Below, piece by piece: positions 8,619 to 18,622 of a DNA stretch of 64,000 bases. How positions within the stretch are numbered: position 1 is the first letter of the stretch; each line of letters opens with the position of its first letter. Made by a program: the position numbers and the translations under genes. Origin of the DNA: Mucilaginibacter rigui (GTDB lineage: Bacteria > Bacteroidota > Bacteroidia > Sphingobacteriales > Sphingobacteriaceae). The DNA lies in NCBI RefSeq assembly GCF_014773275.1, contig NZ_JACWMW010000001.1, forward strand, positions 1,178,001 through 1,242,000. The letters are read 5' to 3'. Under the pieces are notes generated by a model, which saw nothing but the letters and a program-made list of their open reading frames with translations, had not been told where the DNA came from and did not search any database.

Positions 8619-9545
8619 ATGCCGGTGAAAATTGGCATAGTATCAAATTCAAAAATATGCATACCCCTGCTTTCGTACCTAAGCAGTATTAAAGTAGGGG
8701 TTATGTTATACTTCGGAAAATCGCCCTATGCTGATATAAGCGTGAGCGAATTAGCTGGCTTTTGCAGGATAAGCAACATACCGTTTTATGCAGAAGATGA
8801 TAAGAAAGAGCTATACAATTGGCAGCAACTGAACGAACCAGACGTGATATTTATAACTGGTTACAGTAATAAAATTGATGTTGCAAAACTTAATAATGTG
8901 CCAAAAGGCATATTTAACATACATTTTGGCAAGCTGCCGCAATACAGAGGGCCATCACCGGTTTTCTGGCAATTAAAAAACGGCGAACGGCAGTTAGGTT
9001 TAACTATACACCAGTTAGCCAATAAGTTTGATAGCGGGCCGGTTATTTGGGAACAAAGTATTAAAAATGAGGAATACCATACTTACAATTATATAAATCA
9101 GGCATTTGGCCAGCTGCAGGTGCAGGGGGTAGCATACATACTTACCAAACTGAACAGTAAGCAAGCGCCTGATTACAAGATACAAGACGAAAGCCAGGCC
9201 TGGTATTATAATAGGCCCCAACTGGCCGATGTAATGATAAACTGGGAAACAATGGATGCAAATGAGATTGTTGATCTGGTGAAAGCCTGCACTTCGTGGA
9301 ATAATGGTGCAAATACGTTGATAAACGGATACGAACTGAAAATATTAGATGCCGAACCAGCTTCAACAGAAGCAAATAACATACCCGGAACAATCACAAT
9401 TGCGAATAACAAGTTTAATGTGGCCTGTATCAACAATAAAATGCTAAACATTAACTTTTTTAATATAAATAATACTTGCATCCCGGCCCGGCATGCAGGT
9501 TTTTATGGTTTAAAAACAGGGCAAATATTTATTAGCAAAATATAA
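8619..9545 (+). CDS. Formyltransferase-family protein (Fmt/PurN/ArnA-like)
   Basis: The 308-residue protein carries the formyltransferase core: FNIHFGKLPQYRGPSPVFWQL (with the active-site-type H and following loop), then GLTIHQLANKFDSGPVIWEQ, where an Asp is expected to be catalytic, and a C-terminal OB-like domain. It lacks the typical full Fmt N-terminal pattern, so it is more likely a sugar-amine or small-molecule formyltransferase than the housekeeping Met-tRNA enzyme. It starts 36 nt after the tail-collar gene and ends 46 nt before the adhesin gene. Its substrate is unknown. Confidence 0.75.
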   Translation: MPVKIGIVSNSKICIPLLSYLSSIKVGVMLYFGKSPYADISVSELAGFCRISNIPFYAEDDKKELYNWQQLNEPDVIFITGYSNKIDVAKLNNVPKGIFNIHFGKLPQYRGPSPVFWQLKNGERQLGLTIHQLANKFDSGPVIWEQSIKNEEYHTYNYINQAFGQLQVQGVAYILTKLNSKQAPDYKIQDESQAWYYNRPQLADVMINWETMDANEIVDLVKACTSWNNGANTLINGYELKILDAEPASTEANNIPGTITIANNKFNVACINNKMLNINFFNINNTCIPARHAGFYGLKTGQIFISKI

Positions 9546-9591
9546 ACGGCATAGCCGGTAAAATATATACCTGAACGCTTAAAATTTTATT

Positions 9592-12500
9592 ATGAAAAAA
9601 CTTTTACCCTTGTTGAAAAATCTATTAGTAAGAGATATGAGGTCTTTTACAATGGCTTTAATGTTACTGGTACTGCTTGGTATTGGTAACAGGAGCCAGG
9701 CACAGGTTTATTACATGACAAATGATGCCACCTCCGGGTCGATCTCAACTGTTGATGGCATAAACCGTATGGATTACAATGGAGCCAATGCTACCTTGCT
9801 GGCAAATTCATTTACAGCATCGCCCGGGCTAATGGAAATTGACCTGCCTAATAATCGTGCATTTGTATACGAGGCGTTTTCTACAACCCCTCCAAACGGG
9901 TTGAGCATCAAAGTTGTAAATTTAACTTCGGGTGCTGTAACGGCTACTATACCTATAACAGAAGCTACTGCAAGATGCTATGCTATTAAATACGATCCGA
10001 TAAATGATTACATTTATTATGTTGTAGCAGATAGCGGCCCTACATCTGCTACCTCAAATGACGCGTTAATCAAAGTAAAGCCGGATGGAACTGGTAAAAC
10101 CGTTGTCATATCTGGTTTTTGTAAAAACCCTACCTTGCTGGCATTGGATATTGCAAATAATAAGGCTTATGTGTATAACCAGTTGGCGTCCGAAAAAAAC
10201 TTTTTAACAATAAACTTATCTGCAGGAACCGTTGCGCAAACTATAACCATAACAGCCCCGGCGGGTAATCCATTCCTTGTACAGGATATTGATTATGATG
10301 CCGAAACAGATTATATTTACTACCTGTCATCAAATAACTCAGGCGCTACAAACTCCAATGATGCTATAAGCAGAATTCATCCCGATGGCACCGGTTATGC
10401 AGCTGTTGTGGGTGTTGCGCAAGCGCCTACCTTTATGGCGTTGGATCTGGGTAATAACCGTGCATTTGTATTTGACAATGTTTCGCCAGCGCGTACAATT
10501 TCATCTATAGATCTTTCAACAGGTACTGCTACTGTAATAAAATCCTTATCAAGTTTACCTGGTAGTTCAACGGTTACTTCTTTATGGGTGCCTAATATAC
10601 CGGTACTAACTACTGCATCTGCAACTTCGGTATCTTCGGGTACGGCTACAGTAGGTGGTAATGTTACCAGGAGCGACATAAGTGTAACCGAGCGCGGGGT
10701 AGTGTACAGCTCAAGCAATACTATGCCAACAATAGGCGGCAGCGGCGTTGTTAAAGCGTCAAATGGCTCAGGTACAGGTAGCTTTTCCGGAAGTATTTCT
10801 GGCCTTACTGGTTCAACAACGTACTATTTAAGATCTTACGCCACAAGTGGTGCGGGCACTTCTTATGGTGCGGTTACCTCATTCACAACACTTTCAAATG
10901 ATGCCACACTTTCGGGCTTTACCATTAGTGCAGGTACATTAACGCCTGGTTTTTCATCGGGGACATTAAGTTATACCGCATCGGTAGCCAATGCAAATTC
11001 AACCATAACTGTTACACCAACAAAAAACAACAGTAACGCCAGTATAAAAGTAAATAATGTTGCTGTTACTTCGGGTACAGCATCAGGCGCTATCAGCTTA
11101 AATATAGGTGATAACGTAATTACAACCCTGGTAACCGCACAAGACGGTATAACTACAAAAACATACACACTAACAGTTAGCCGCCCTAAAGCGGCACAAA
11201 CAATAACTTTTGCCGGTATAGCCACAAAAACATATGGCGATGCCGATTTTGCACCGGGCGCAAGCGCAAGCAGCGGCCTTGGTGTTATTTACAGTAGCGA
11301 TAACCTTGCTGTGGCTACTATTATAAGCGGACAGATTCATATAGTAGGAGCTGGTACTGCAAACATTACTGCTTCACAAGGTGGTGATGGTAATACTTTG
11401 GCAGCTACCAATGTTGTACAGAGTTTAACTGTAAACAAAAATGCCATAACGGTTACCGCAACGGCCGGCCAAACCAAAGTTTACGGTAATGCTGAACCAA
11501 GTTTTGCTTATACTATTACATCGGGCGCAATTAAAAGCGGCGACAGCTTTACCGGCTCATTAAGCCGTGCAGCAGGCGAAGATGTAGGGTTATATGCCCT
11601 TACGCAAAATACACTTACCTTAGGTAATAATTACACGCTAAGCTTTGTTAGTAACAACTTTGCTATTACTAAACGTGCAATAACCATTACACCTACCATA
11701 AAAACCAAAGTATACGGCGACGCAGATCCTGCATCTTTTTCTTATACAATAGGCGGAATGGGCTTAGCTAATGGTGATGGTATGACGGGGCTTTTTGAAA
11801 GACCGGTGGGTGAAAATGTTGGAGTTTATAATCTGGGTTTAGGTGCTAAACACCCGGTTAATGTAAATAGCGGGGCTGACCAAAGTGCTAATTATGATAT
11901 TACCTTTGTGAGTAATACTTTAACCATTACTAAACGCCCGCTTACCGTAGCGCCACTTCCGGTTACTAAAGTTTACGGACAAGCAGACTTTGCAAACGGT
12001 GCTCCATATTCTTTCAATGGTACAAGTCTTGCTTCGGGTGATGGCATGACCGGAACATTCGGAAGAAACAATACGTCGGAAAATGTTGGCGTTTACGCAT
12101 TAACATTAGGTAATAAACATCCGGTTAACATTGGTACAGGAGAGGATGTGTCTTCAAACTATGACATCAGCTTTGTAACTAATACGTTTACTATCACAGC
12201 TAAATCAATTGCCGTTAATGTCTACTCCCAAACAAAAGCATACGGCGATGCTGATCCCGCACTTACTTATACCAGCGCACCATTAGAATTTTCGGATACA
12301 TTTAGCGGCGCATTAACACGTGACGCAGGCGAAAGTGTTGGTACTTATGCTATTAACCAGGGCACGTTAACTTTAGGCAGCAATTATAATATCATATATG
12401 TTGGCGCTAATTTAACCATTGGAACAAAAACTATTAATGTAACCGCCGCTGCAACAAGCAAAAACTATGGCGATGCTGACCCTGCTTTTAACTATACTAA

Positions 12501-15500
12501 CGATGCATTAGCAATAGGTGATAATTTTACAGGTAGCCTTACCAGGGATGCCGGCGAAAACGCAGGAGTTTACGCTATTACCCAGGGCACATTAGCATTA
12601 AATAGCAACTATGTTATTAATTATACTGGTGCAAACCTGTCAATTAATAAAGCCACTTTAACTTACGTTGCTACGCCGGCAAGCCGCCCGTTCCAAACAG
12701 TAAACCCAACCTTTGCAGGTTCGGTAACAGGTTTTGTTAGTGGGGATAGCCAAGCATCGGCAACAACCGGTACTTTAAGCTTTACATCAACAGCAGGCTT
12801 AAACACCGCACTTGGCAACTATCCTATAATTGGCAGTGGCTTAAGCGCTGCAAACTATAATTTTGTGCAGGATGCAGCAAACAGTACCGCACTTACCATC
12901 ACTGCATCAACAGATGCCACACTTGCCAACCTAACTGTTGACCAAGGTACTTTAAACCCGGTGTTTAGCAGCAGCCAGACAAGCTATGGCTTCAGCGTTG
13001 CTAACAACGTAACATCGTTTAATTTAATAGCTACTGTTAACCAGCAAAATGCAACCCTACAATTTACCGGGGGGGCACTTACTTCGGGCATTACCCAAAA
13101 CGTCCCTTTAAATACAGGTAATAATAACTTTAACATTATTGTTACCGCGCAGGATGGTTCGACAACAAAATATTACACGTTAAATATTTTCAGGGCTTAC
13201 GATACTAATAATTTGTTAGCCAGCCTAAACTTAGGCGGCTTAGTCTATAGCCCCGCTTTTGATACCAACACCTTAAATTATACAGCATCGGTTAGTAACC
13301 TGGTTACCTCAACAGATGTAACCGCTACGGCTGTTTCTCCTACAACACACATATTTGTAGGCGGATATGACCTGGCAACAACTAACCCGGTAAATACCGC
13401 GCTTAATGTTGGCGAAACCCAAGTATCCATAGTTTCTAAAGCTGAAAACGGTGACGAAAGAATATACAAGGTTACCGTAACCCGTGCTCAATCTGCTGAT
13501 GCTACCTTAACATCAATTGGTAACAGCAGCATTACTTTAAACACGCCATTTATTAGCAGTACGCATTCTTATAGCGCAACTGTTGCAACTGGTGTTGGGG
13601 TGTTAACGTTCCTGCCAACGTCAACAAACAACGCGGCAATTATAAAAGTTAACAACCAATCTTTAAATACAACCCTTGGCAATAATGTGTCTTTAGCATT
13701 TGGTGCTAATAGTGTAGTTATAGATGTAACTTCAGAGAATGGCCTTAATCATATTTCTTATGTGTTAAATATTTACAGGCTAAGGTCATCAAATGCAGAT
13801 CTGGCAAGCTTATCTTTCCCTTTTATAACATCTGTTAACGAAGAGTTTAACCCGAACGTTTTAGATTACACAGCTACGGTTGCCGATTCTACTTATACCG
13901 GCATCCCGTTAAACGCTGTATCTGCAGATGAAAACGCTATAGTTAAAATAGATGGTACAGTAGTGCCAAGATTTGCAAACTATACATTGCCGGTACATGG
14001 TGGGTCAAATACTTACCACATAGTGGTTACCTCGCAGGATACCAGTTCTACCAAAACCTACACGCTGGTACTTACCCGCGCTGGCCAGGCACCGCCGCTA
14101 CAGTCGCCGGTTGCTAACCTGTTAGCGCTGAATGTTTCTTCGGGATCAAGTTTCTCTAAAAACTTTAACTTCTCTATGGGGGAAGAACTTACACCAATTT
14201 ATGCCCCTAACAATATTGCCTCAGTGCGTTTATTCGCAGTTTCAGAAAATAGTGTATCTACTGTAACGGTTAATGGTGTTGTTTTACCGTACGATACTAC
14301 TACAGATTTGCTGCCGATATCATTAGGTGATAACGTATTTACAGTAGTGGTAACTTCAGAAGATGGTGCCCATACCAAAACATATGAGGTACATATAAAC
14401 AGGCTACCATTTGCTGATGTAACACTTGCCTCATTAACAATAAATGCTGGTACTTTAACACCAGCTTTCGTTCCAGCAACACGAACATACAACGTATCGG
14501 TACCAAATAATGTTACTTCTATAGCAGTTACGCCTGTAGCAACTGTTGGTACAGCAACTATAACAATAGGCGATACTCAAATTTCACAATCGAGCCCTAC
14601 AGCTACAATTAATTTGTTTGAAGGCCCTCCAAATAGGATTAGGATTGTGGTAACTGCAGCAGATGGTGTTACTAAACAAACCTACACTGTAAATGTAACC
14701 CGAGAGGCTGTACCACTATCTAATGTAGCATTAGCAAGCCTGGCACTTAACCCATTATCCACATTATTAGTTACAACCGGTACAGCTAATTTTAATTATG
14801 TGACCTACGTATCCCCAGATGTAAGCAGCGTCAGCGTGAAACCAACTGCTCAACAGGCAAATGCGGTGATCAGTGTTAACGGTAATGTTGTTAGCAGCGG
14901 AACATTCTCTGATCCGATAGTGCTTAATGTAGGTTCAACCATTATCAATGCATCGGTAACTGCACAGGATGGTGTAACGGTTAAAACTTATTCTGTAACC
15001 GTAAACCGTACGGGTTCAAATAATGCATTAGCAAGCCTGGCACTTAACCCCGTGTCGAATCTTGCTACTACAACCGGAACAGCTAATTTTAATTATGTAA
15101 CCTCTGTATCTCCGGATATAAGCAGTGTGAGCGTGAAGCCTACAGCTCAGCAGGGAGATGCTGTGATCAGGATTAACGGTAGCTTGGTAAGCAGCGGAAC
15201 ATACTCTGACCCGATAGCACTTAATACCGGGCCAACCATTATCAATATATCGGTAACGGCACAGGATGGTGTAACAGTTAAAACTTATTCTATAACTGTA
15301 AATCGTACGGGGTCAAATAATGCGAGGGTGAGTTTTATCTTTAATCCATTGTCAATACTCGAAAACACTACGGGCACAGCTGATGTAAATTATGTAACCT
15401 CTGTATCTCCGGATGTAAGTAGCGTGAGTGTAAAGCCAACCGCTCAGCAGGCAGACGCAGTGATCAAAATTAACGGTAATGTGGTAAGCAGCGGAACATA

Positions 15501-16872
15501 CTCTGACCCGATAGCACTTAATACCGGGCCAACCGTTATCAATGTCTCGGTAACTGCGCAGGATGGGGTAACGGTTAATACCTATTCCATAACCATAAAT
15601 CGAAACGGCTCCAATAATTCTAGGGTGAGCTTTACCTTTAACCCATTGTCGACACTTGTTAGCACAACAGGTTCAGCTAATGTGAATTATAAGACCTCAG
15701 TATCTGCTGATGTAAACAGTATTAGCGTGAAACCAACCGCTCAACAGGCAAATGCGGTGATTAGGGTTAACGGTAACGTTGTAAGCAGCGGAACATTCTC
15801 CGATCCTATAGCACTTAATACCGGCCCAACCATTATCAACGTATCGGTAACGGCACAGGATGGTTTAACGGTTACTACTTATTCTATAACCGTTAACCGT
15901 ACGGGTTCCAACAATGCTTTAGTAAGTCTGGCATTTAACCCAGCGTCAACTCTTCTTAGTACAACCGGCACAGCTAATTTTAATTATGTAACCTCTGTAT
16001 CCCCGAATGTAAATAGCGTCAGCGTGAAACCAACCGCTCAACAGGCAGATGCGGTGATCAGGGTTAACGGTAGCATAGTAAACAGCGGAACATTCTCTGA
16101 CCCGATAGTGCTTAATGCCGGGTCAACCATCATCAACATATCGGTAACGGCACAAGATGGTATAACTGTTAATACCTATTCTATCAATGTAGGGCATACA
16201 GGCTCAAGTAATACATCGGCGAAAATAGTATTGAGTCCTGCAACAACTTTATCCATCACTACAGGCTCTGGTAATGTAAATTATGTGGCTAATGTAAGCC
16301 CTGAACAACGTAATATCAGGGTGATACCTACTGTTAGTGACGGTGCGGGGGTTACAGTGAATGGTACAGTAATTACCAGTGGTACATCATCAGATCCTAT
16401 AGAACTTACAGCGGGCGGTTCAACATTAATAACAATAGTAGTGTTAGCAGAAGACGGAGCAACAACCAAAACCTATACGGTAAATGTAACCAGGCCATCA
16501 AGTTTGCTGGCGGTAAACAAGGATGGCAGTAAACTGCTATTTGCTAATAAAACGGCTAACAATGTTGCACCAACAGGAGACGATGGGGTAGTGGTTCACC
16601 AGGGGGTGTCACCAAACGGCGACGGCTCGAACGACTTCCTGTACATTGAAGGCATCAGCGCTTATGCAGGTAACAAACTGTCTATCATGAACACCAGCGG
16701 TACATTGGTATTCGAGACCAAAGACTACGGTAAAGATGGTAGTCATACTTTTGATGGGCACTCAAACAAAACGGGCGCATTACTAAAACCGGGCACATAC
16801 TTCTATGCATTAGAGTACCAGGTTGATAAACAAAACAAACGCAAAACCGGCTATATCATCATTAAGTATTAA
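9592..16872 (+). CDS. Giant T9SS-secreted adhesin with MBG and cadherin-like repeats
   Basis: The 2426-residue protein has an N-terminal signal region (about 1-38, ending SQAQ). A propeller-like region follows to about 340 with recurring YDxxxDYIYY segments, then an Fn3-like domain (about 340-435) and a cadherin-like beta-sandwich domain. MBG-type repeats follow, each opening like TKVYGDADP, then a long array of cadherin-like beta-sandwich repeats typified by TAQDGxTxKTYTLTV. From nt 14728 there are six 99-residue units in exact 297-nt register. The last ~90 residues (VSPNGDGSNDFLYI...GTYFYALEY) are the gliding-motility-associated type B sorting domain recognised by T9SS. It is expected to be secreted and surface-attached, by analogy with SprB. 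A terminator follows, and a PorP/SprF gene lies downstream. Confidence 0.88.
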   Translation: MKKLLPLLKNLLVRDMRSFTMALMLLVLLGIGNRSQAQVYYMTNDATSGSISTVDGINRMDYNGANATLLANSFTASPGLMEIDLPNNRAFVYEAFSTTPPNGLSIKVVNLTSGAVTATIPITEATARCYAIKYDPINDYIYYVVADSGPTSATSNDALIKVKPDGTGKTVVISGFCKNPTLLALDIANNKAYVYNQLASEKNFLTINLSAGTVAQTITITAPAGNPFLVQDIDYDAETDYIYYLSSNNSGATNSNDAISRIHPDGTGYAAVVGVAQAPTFMALDLGNNRAFVFDNVSPARTISSIDLSTGTATVIKSLSSLPGSSTVTSLWVPNIPVLTTASATSVSSGTATVGGNVTRSDISVTERGVVYSSSNTMPTIGGSGVVKASNGSGTGSFSGSISGLTGSTTYYLRSYATSGAGTSYGAVTSFTTLSNDATLSGFTISAGTLTPGFSSGTLSYTASVANANSTITVTPTKNNSNASIKVNNVAVTSGTASGAISLNIGDNVITTLVTAQDGITTKTYTLTVSRPKAAQTITFAGIATKTYGDADFAPGASASSGLGVIYSSDNLAVATIISGQIHIVGAGTANITASQGGDGNTLAATNVVQSLTVNKNAITVTATAGQTKVYGNAEPSFAYTITSGAIKSGDSFTGSLSRAAGEDVGLYALTQNTLTLGNNYTLSFVSNNFAITKRAITITPTIKTKVYGDADPASFSYTIGGMGLANGDGMTGLFERPVGENVGVYNLGLGAKHPVNVNSGADQSANYDITFVSNTLTITKRPLTVAPLPVTKVYGQADFANGAPYSFNGTSLASGDGMTGTFGRNNTSENVGVYALTLGNKHPVNIGTGEDVSSNYDISFVTNTFTITAKSIAVNVYSQTKAYGDADPALTYTSAPLEFSDTFSGALTRDAGESVGTYAINQGTLTLGSNYNIIYVGANLTIGTKTINVTAAATSKNYGDADPAFNYTNDALAIGDNFTGSLTRDAGENAGVYAITQGTLALNSNYVINYTGANLSINKATLTYVATPASRPFQTVNPTFAGSVTGFVSGDSQASATTGTLSFTSTAGLNTALGNYPIIGSGLSAANYNFVQDAANSTALTITASTDATLANLTVDQGTLNPVFSSSQTSYGFSVANNVTSFNLIATVNQQNATLQFTGGALTSGITQNVPLNTGNNNFNIIVTAQDGSTTKYYTLNIFRAYDTNNLLASLNLGGLVYSPAFDTNTLNYTASVSNLVTSTDVTATAVSPTTHIFVGGYDLATTNPVNTALNVGETQVSIVSKAENGDERIYKVTVTRAQSADATLTSIGNSSITLNTPFISSTHSYSATVATGVGVLTFLPTSTNNAAIIKVNNQSLNTTLGNNVSLAFGANSVVIDVTSENGLNHISYVLNIYRLRSSNADLASLSFPFITSVNEEFNPNVLDYTATVADSTYTGIPLNAVSADENAIVKIDGTVVPRFANYTLPVHGGSNTYHIVVTSQDTSSTKTYTLVLTRAGQAPPLQSPVANLLALNVSSGSSFSKNFNFSMGEELTPIYAPNNIASVRLFAVSENSVSTVTVNGVVLPYDTTTDLLPISLGDNVFTVVVTSEDGAHTKTYEVHINRLPFADVTLASLTINAGTLTPAFVPATRTYNVSVPNNVTSIAVTPVATVGTATITIGDTQISQSSPTATINLFEGPPNRIRIVVTAADGVTKQTYTVNVTREAVPLSNVALASLALNPLSTLLVTTGTANFNYVTYVSPDVSSVSVKPTAQQANAVISVNGNVVSSGTFSDPIVLNVGSTIINASVTAQDGVTVKTYSVTVNRTGSNNALASLALNPVSNLATTTGTANFNYVTSVSPDISSVSVKPTAQQGDAVIRINGSLVSSGTYSDPIALNTGPTIINISVTAQDGVTVKTYSITVNRTGSNNARVSFIFNPLSILENTTGTADVNYVTSVSPDVSSVSVKPTAQQADAVIKINGNVVSSGTYSDPIALNTGPTVINVSVTAQDGVTVNTYSITINRNGSNNSRVSFTFNPLSTLVSTTGSANVNYKTSVSADVNSISVKPTAQQANAVIRVNGNVVSSGTFSDPIALNTGPTIINVSVTAQDGLTVTTYSITVNRTGSNNALVSLAFNPASTLLSTTGTANFNYVTSVSPNVNSVSVKPTAQQADAVIRVNGSIVNSGTFSDPIVLNAGSTIINISVTAQDGITVNTYSINVGHTGSSNTSAKIVLSPATTLSITTGSGNVNYVANVSPEQRNIRVIPTVSDGAGVTVNGTVITSGTSSDPIELTAGGSTLITIVVLAEDGATTKTYTVNVTRPSSLLAVNKDGSKLLFANKTANNVAPTGDDGVVVHQGVSPNGDGSNDFLYIEGISAYAGNKLSIMNTSGTLVFETKDYGKDGSHTFDGHSNKTGALLKPGTYFYALEYQVDKQNKRKTGYIIIKY
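14728..16500 (+). repeat. Tandem 297-nt repeats inside the adhesin gene
   Basis: Units start at 14728, 15025, 15322, 15619, 15916 and 16213, exactly 297 nt (99 codons) apart. The first five are closely similar in DNA and protein (each contains VSVKPTAQQ and TAQDGxTVxTYS), while the sixth is diverged. Each codes for one cadherin-like beta-sandwich domain. The near-identity points to recent duplication or gene conversion and predicts copy-number variation between strains. Confidence 0.9.
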
Positions 16873-16892
16873 TTAATAATAACCATCCTGGT

Positions 16893-16920
16893 AAAAGCCC
16901 CCGTGTTAGCGGGGGCTTTT
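16893..16920 (+). terminator. Rho-independent terminator after the adhesin gene
   Basis: A perfect 11-bp stem (AAAAGCCCCCG at 16893-16903 and CGGGGGCTTTT at 16910-16920) with a 6-nt loop starts 20 nt after the adhesin stop, with the T run forming the right arm. Confidence 0.9.
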
Positions 16921-16973
16921 GTATTTAAAAAACTTTTATAATACTTTATTTCACCCTTAATTAAAGTGTAAAT

Positions 16974-17020
16974 AAGCTGTTTTTACCCTATAACGCGTTT
17001 TGTTTTTAATAGAGATTTGT
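16974..17020 (+). promoter_or_regulatory. Shared 47-nt upstream element, copy 2
   Basis: AAGCTGTTTTTACCCTATA at 16974-16992, TTTTAAT at 17004-17010 and AGATTTGT at 17013-17020 match the blocks and spacing of the element at 7846-7892. The flanking sequence upstream (TTTCACCCTTAATT) is also loosely similar. The PorP/SprF ATG lies about 350 nt downstream. The leader between (17021-17372) holds only a 63-codon frame at 17145-17336 that is not convincing. Confidence 0.6.
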
Positions 17021-17372
17021 AAGGTAGCAGCAGTAGTTTTAGGGGATATAATTATAATATTTTAACGCTATTAATTTGTAAATTGCTTGCTTACTATTGC
17101 CCCTGATTAAACAATTGCTTGAAGGTTATTACCGATAGCAGGGCTTGTTACTAATTGATATAAACCTGATTAAATTGCTTTTTATGAAAACAGCTTTACT
17201 TTCACAATTACCGGCAGATTCTCATCATAATGCCGGGTGCGTAAAGCTCATTCCATCACTTTCAAATCATGTTTTGTTATCACTATTAGTAATATCAGCA
17301 GGTCAAATACAGAGCAAAATATTCCCTAATTATTAACAGATTAACAAAACAGTGGTGCGAGAAACAACGGGC

Positions 17373-18293
17373 ATGAGTTTAAACCTAAACAAAAAACAAT
17401 TTTTACTACTATTAAGCATATTGATGATGATATGCAGCAACAGGCTTGTGGCGCAGCAACAGATCTATGCCTACAGCCAATATGCCGATAATTTGACCCC
17501 TATAAACCCTGCATACTCTATGTTAGATAAAGCCGGATCACTAAACCTGATGGGCCGTAAACAATTTATAGGTATTAACGGGGCACCAACCAGTTTGTTA
17601 TTTAGCGGTAGCCTGCCAATAGAATCAATAGGTGGTGCAGCTGGTATATATGTACTTAACGACCAGGTAGCGGTTGAAAAACAATTAGAAGTAAACGCCT
17701 TTTTTGCCAAAGCTATACAACTTACCGGTAACGATTACCTGGCTGTATCGTTAAATGCAGGTGTACGCAATTATAATGCAAATTATTCAACACTCGATTC
17801 ATATGACCCTCAGTTTAGGGATGATGTGCGCGAAACCAAACCTAATATAGGTTTCGGGGTAATGTTTTATAGTGATAAATATTATGTAGGCGTATCGGTA
17901 CCTGAGCTAAGTATCCGTAGCCTGGGTACGGCATCTGTGCAACAGGCAAATTATCTTAAAAATCACTTTTACTTTTCAGGTGCTTATCTGGCCGATCTGA
18001 GCGATGATATCAAGTTTAAACCATCAACGCTGGTATCATATGTAAACGGCTCGCCTTTGCTTGCAGATTTTACCGGGACAATATTTTTAAAAGAACAGCT
18101 TGGTATTGGTGCAGGCTATCGTACCAATAAAAGGGCCTCGGGTATTATATCAGTAATTACCGATACGTTTAAAGTGGGTTATAGCTATCAGTTTGGTACA
18201 TCATCAAACAACCTGGGCGGTTTTAACACCACTATACACGAAGTTAGCCTGGCCTACCGCTTTGGTAAAACCAGCGAACGTAAGTTGCTGTAG
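17373..18293 (+). CDS. PorP/SprF family type IX secretion membrane protein
   Basis: The protein (about 306 residues from the ATG at 17373; the frame also opens at a GTG at 17352) has a signal peptide ending VAQQQ. It then has the characteristic opening QIYAYSQYADNLTPINPAYS and continues as an outer-membrane beta-barrel with alternating aromatic strands, ending AYRFGK. Members of this family (SprF in Flavobacterium) are required for secretion or surface attachment of a partner adhesin, usually encoded next door. Here the 2426-residue T9SS substrate lies directly upstream, so the two form a probable SprB/SprF-type pair. A terminator and the 47-nt element between them indicate separate transcription. 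Confidence 0.9.
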   Translation: MSLNLNKKQFLLLLSILMMICSNRLVAQQQIYAYSQYADNLTPINPAYSMLDKAGSLNLMGRKQFIGINGAPTSLLFSGSLPIESIGGAAGIYVLNDQVAVEKQLEVNAFFAKAIQLTGNDYLAVSLNAGVRNYNANYSTLDSYDPQFRDDVRETKPNIGFGVMFYSDKYYVGVSVPELSIRSLGTASVQQANYLKNHFYFSGAYLADLSDDIKFKPSTLVSYVNGSPLLADFTGTIFLKEQLGIGAGYRTNKRASGIISVITDTFKVGYSYQFGTSSNNLGGFNTTIHEVSLAYRFGKTSERKLL

Positions 18294-18405
18294 TGCAGGG
18301 GGTATAAAGGGTTTATCTATTGCTGCGGTTTAGTGTAGCATTGGGATAGGAATAGCGTAACGCAATTTTGATCGATATTATCACAATAATAGCGGTATCG
18401 ACCCG

Positions 18406-18609
18406 GTGTTTGGTATTGATGATGGTATAGATAGACATAAAAAATTTGCTTTTTTACCACCCGGCTCACCACCAGAACCCAAAAAGGAAGATTATACAAT
18501 TCTGAAAGGCCTGCCGCAATTTATACGGACTGATGGCGGCTTATATGTGTTTTTGCCGGGCATTGAAGGCCTCAGGCATTTAGCAAACGGAACAATACCA
18601 AAACCTTAA
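18406..18609 (+). CDS. Small protein upstream of the ferritin-like/MNIO genes
   Basis: This is a 67-codon frame with a GTG start; the open frame extends back to a stop at 18358 but contains no ATG. It ends 13 nt before the ATG of the ferritin-like gene, which suggests coupling. It is rich in Pro, Gly and charged residues (FLPPGSPPEPKKED; DGGLYVFLPGIEG), without cysteine, signal peptide or membrane segment. It could be a small accessory protein of the cluster, a leader-like peptide, or the remnant of a larger gene. No family is recognised. Confidence 0.4.
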   Translation: MFGIDDGIDRHKKFAFLPPGSPPEPKKEDYTILKGLPQFIRTDGGLYVFLPGIEGLRHLANGTIPKP

Positions 18610-18622
18610 ATACCTTAAAACA

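Noticed and set aside
14728..16500. CRISPR-like array
   Set aside because: The 297-nt units are coding repeats without spacers of CRISPR size.
17145..17336. 63-codon plus-strand frame in the leader of the PorP gene
   Set aside because: Composition is not clearly protein-like and there is no recognisable family; kept only as a possible leader peptide.
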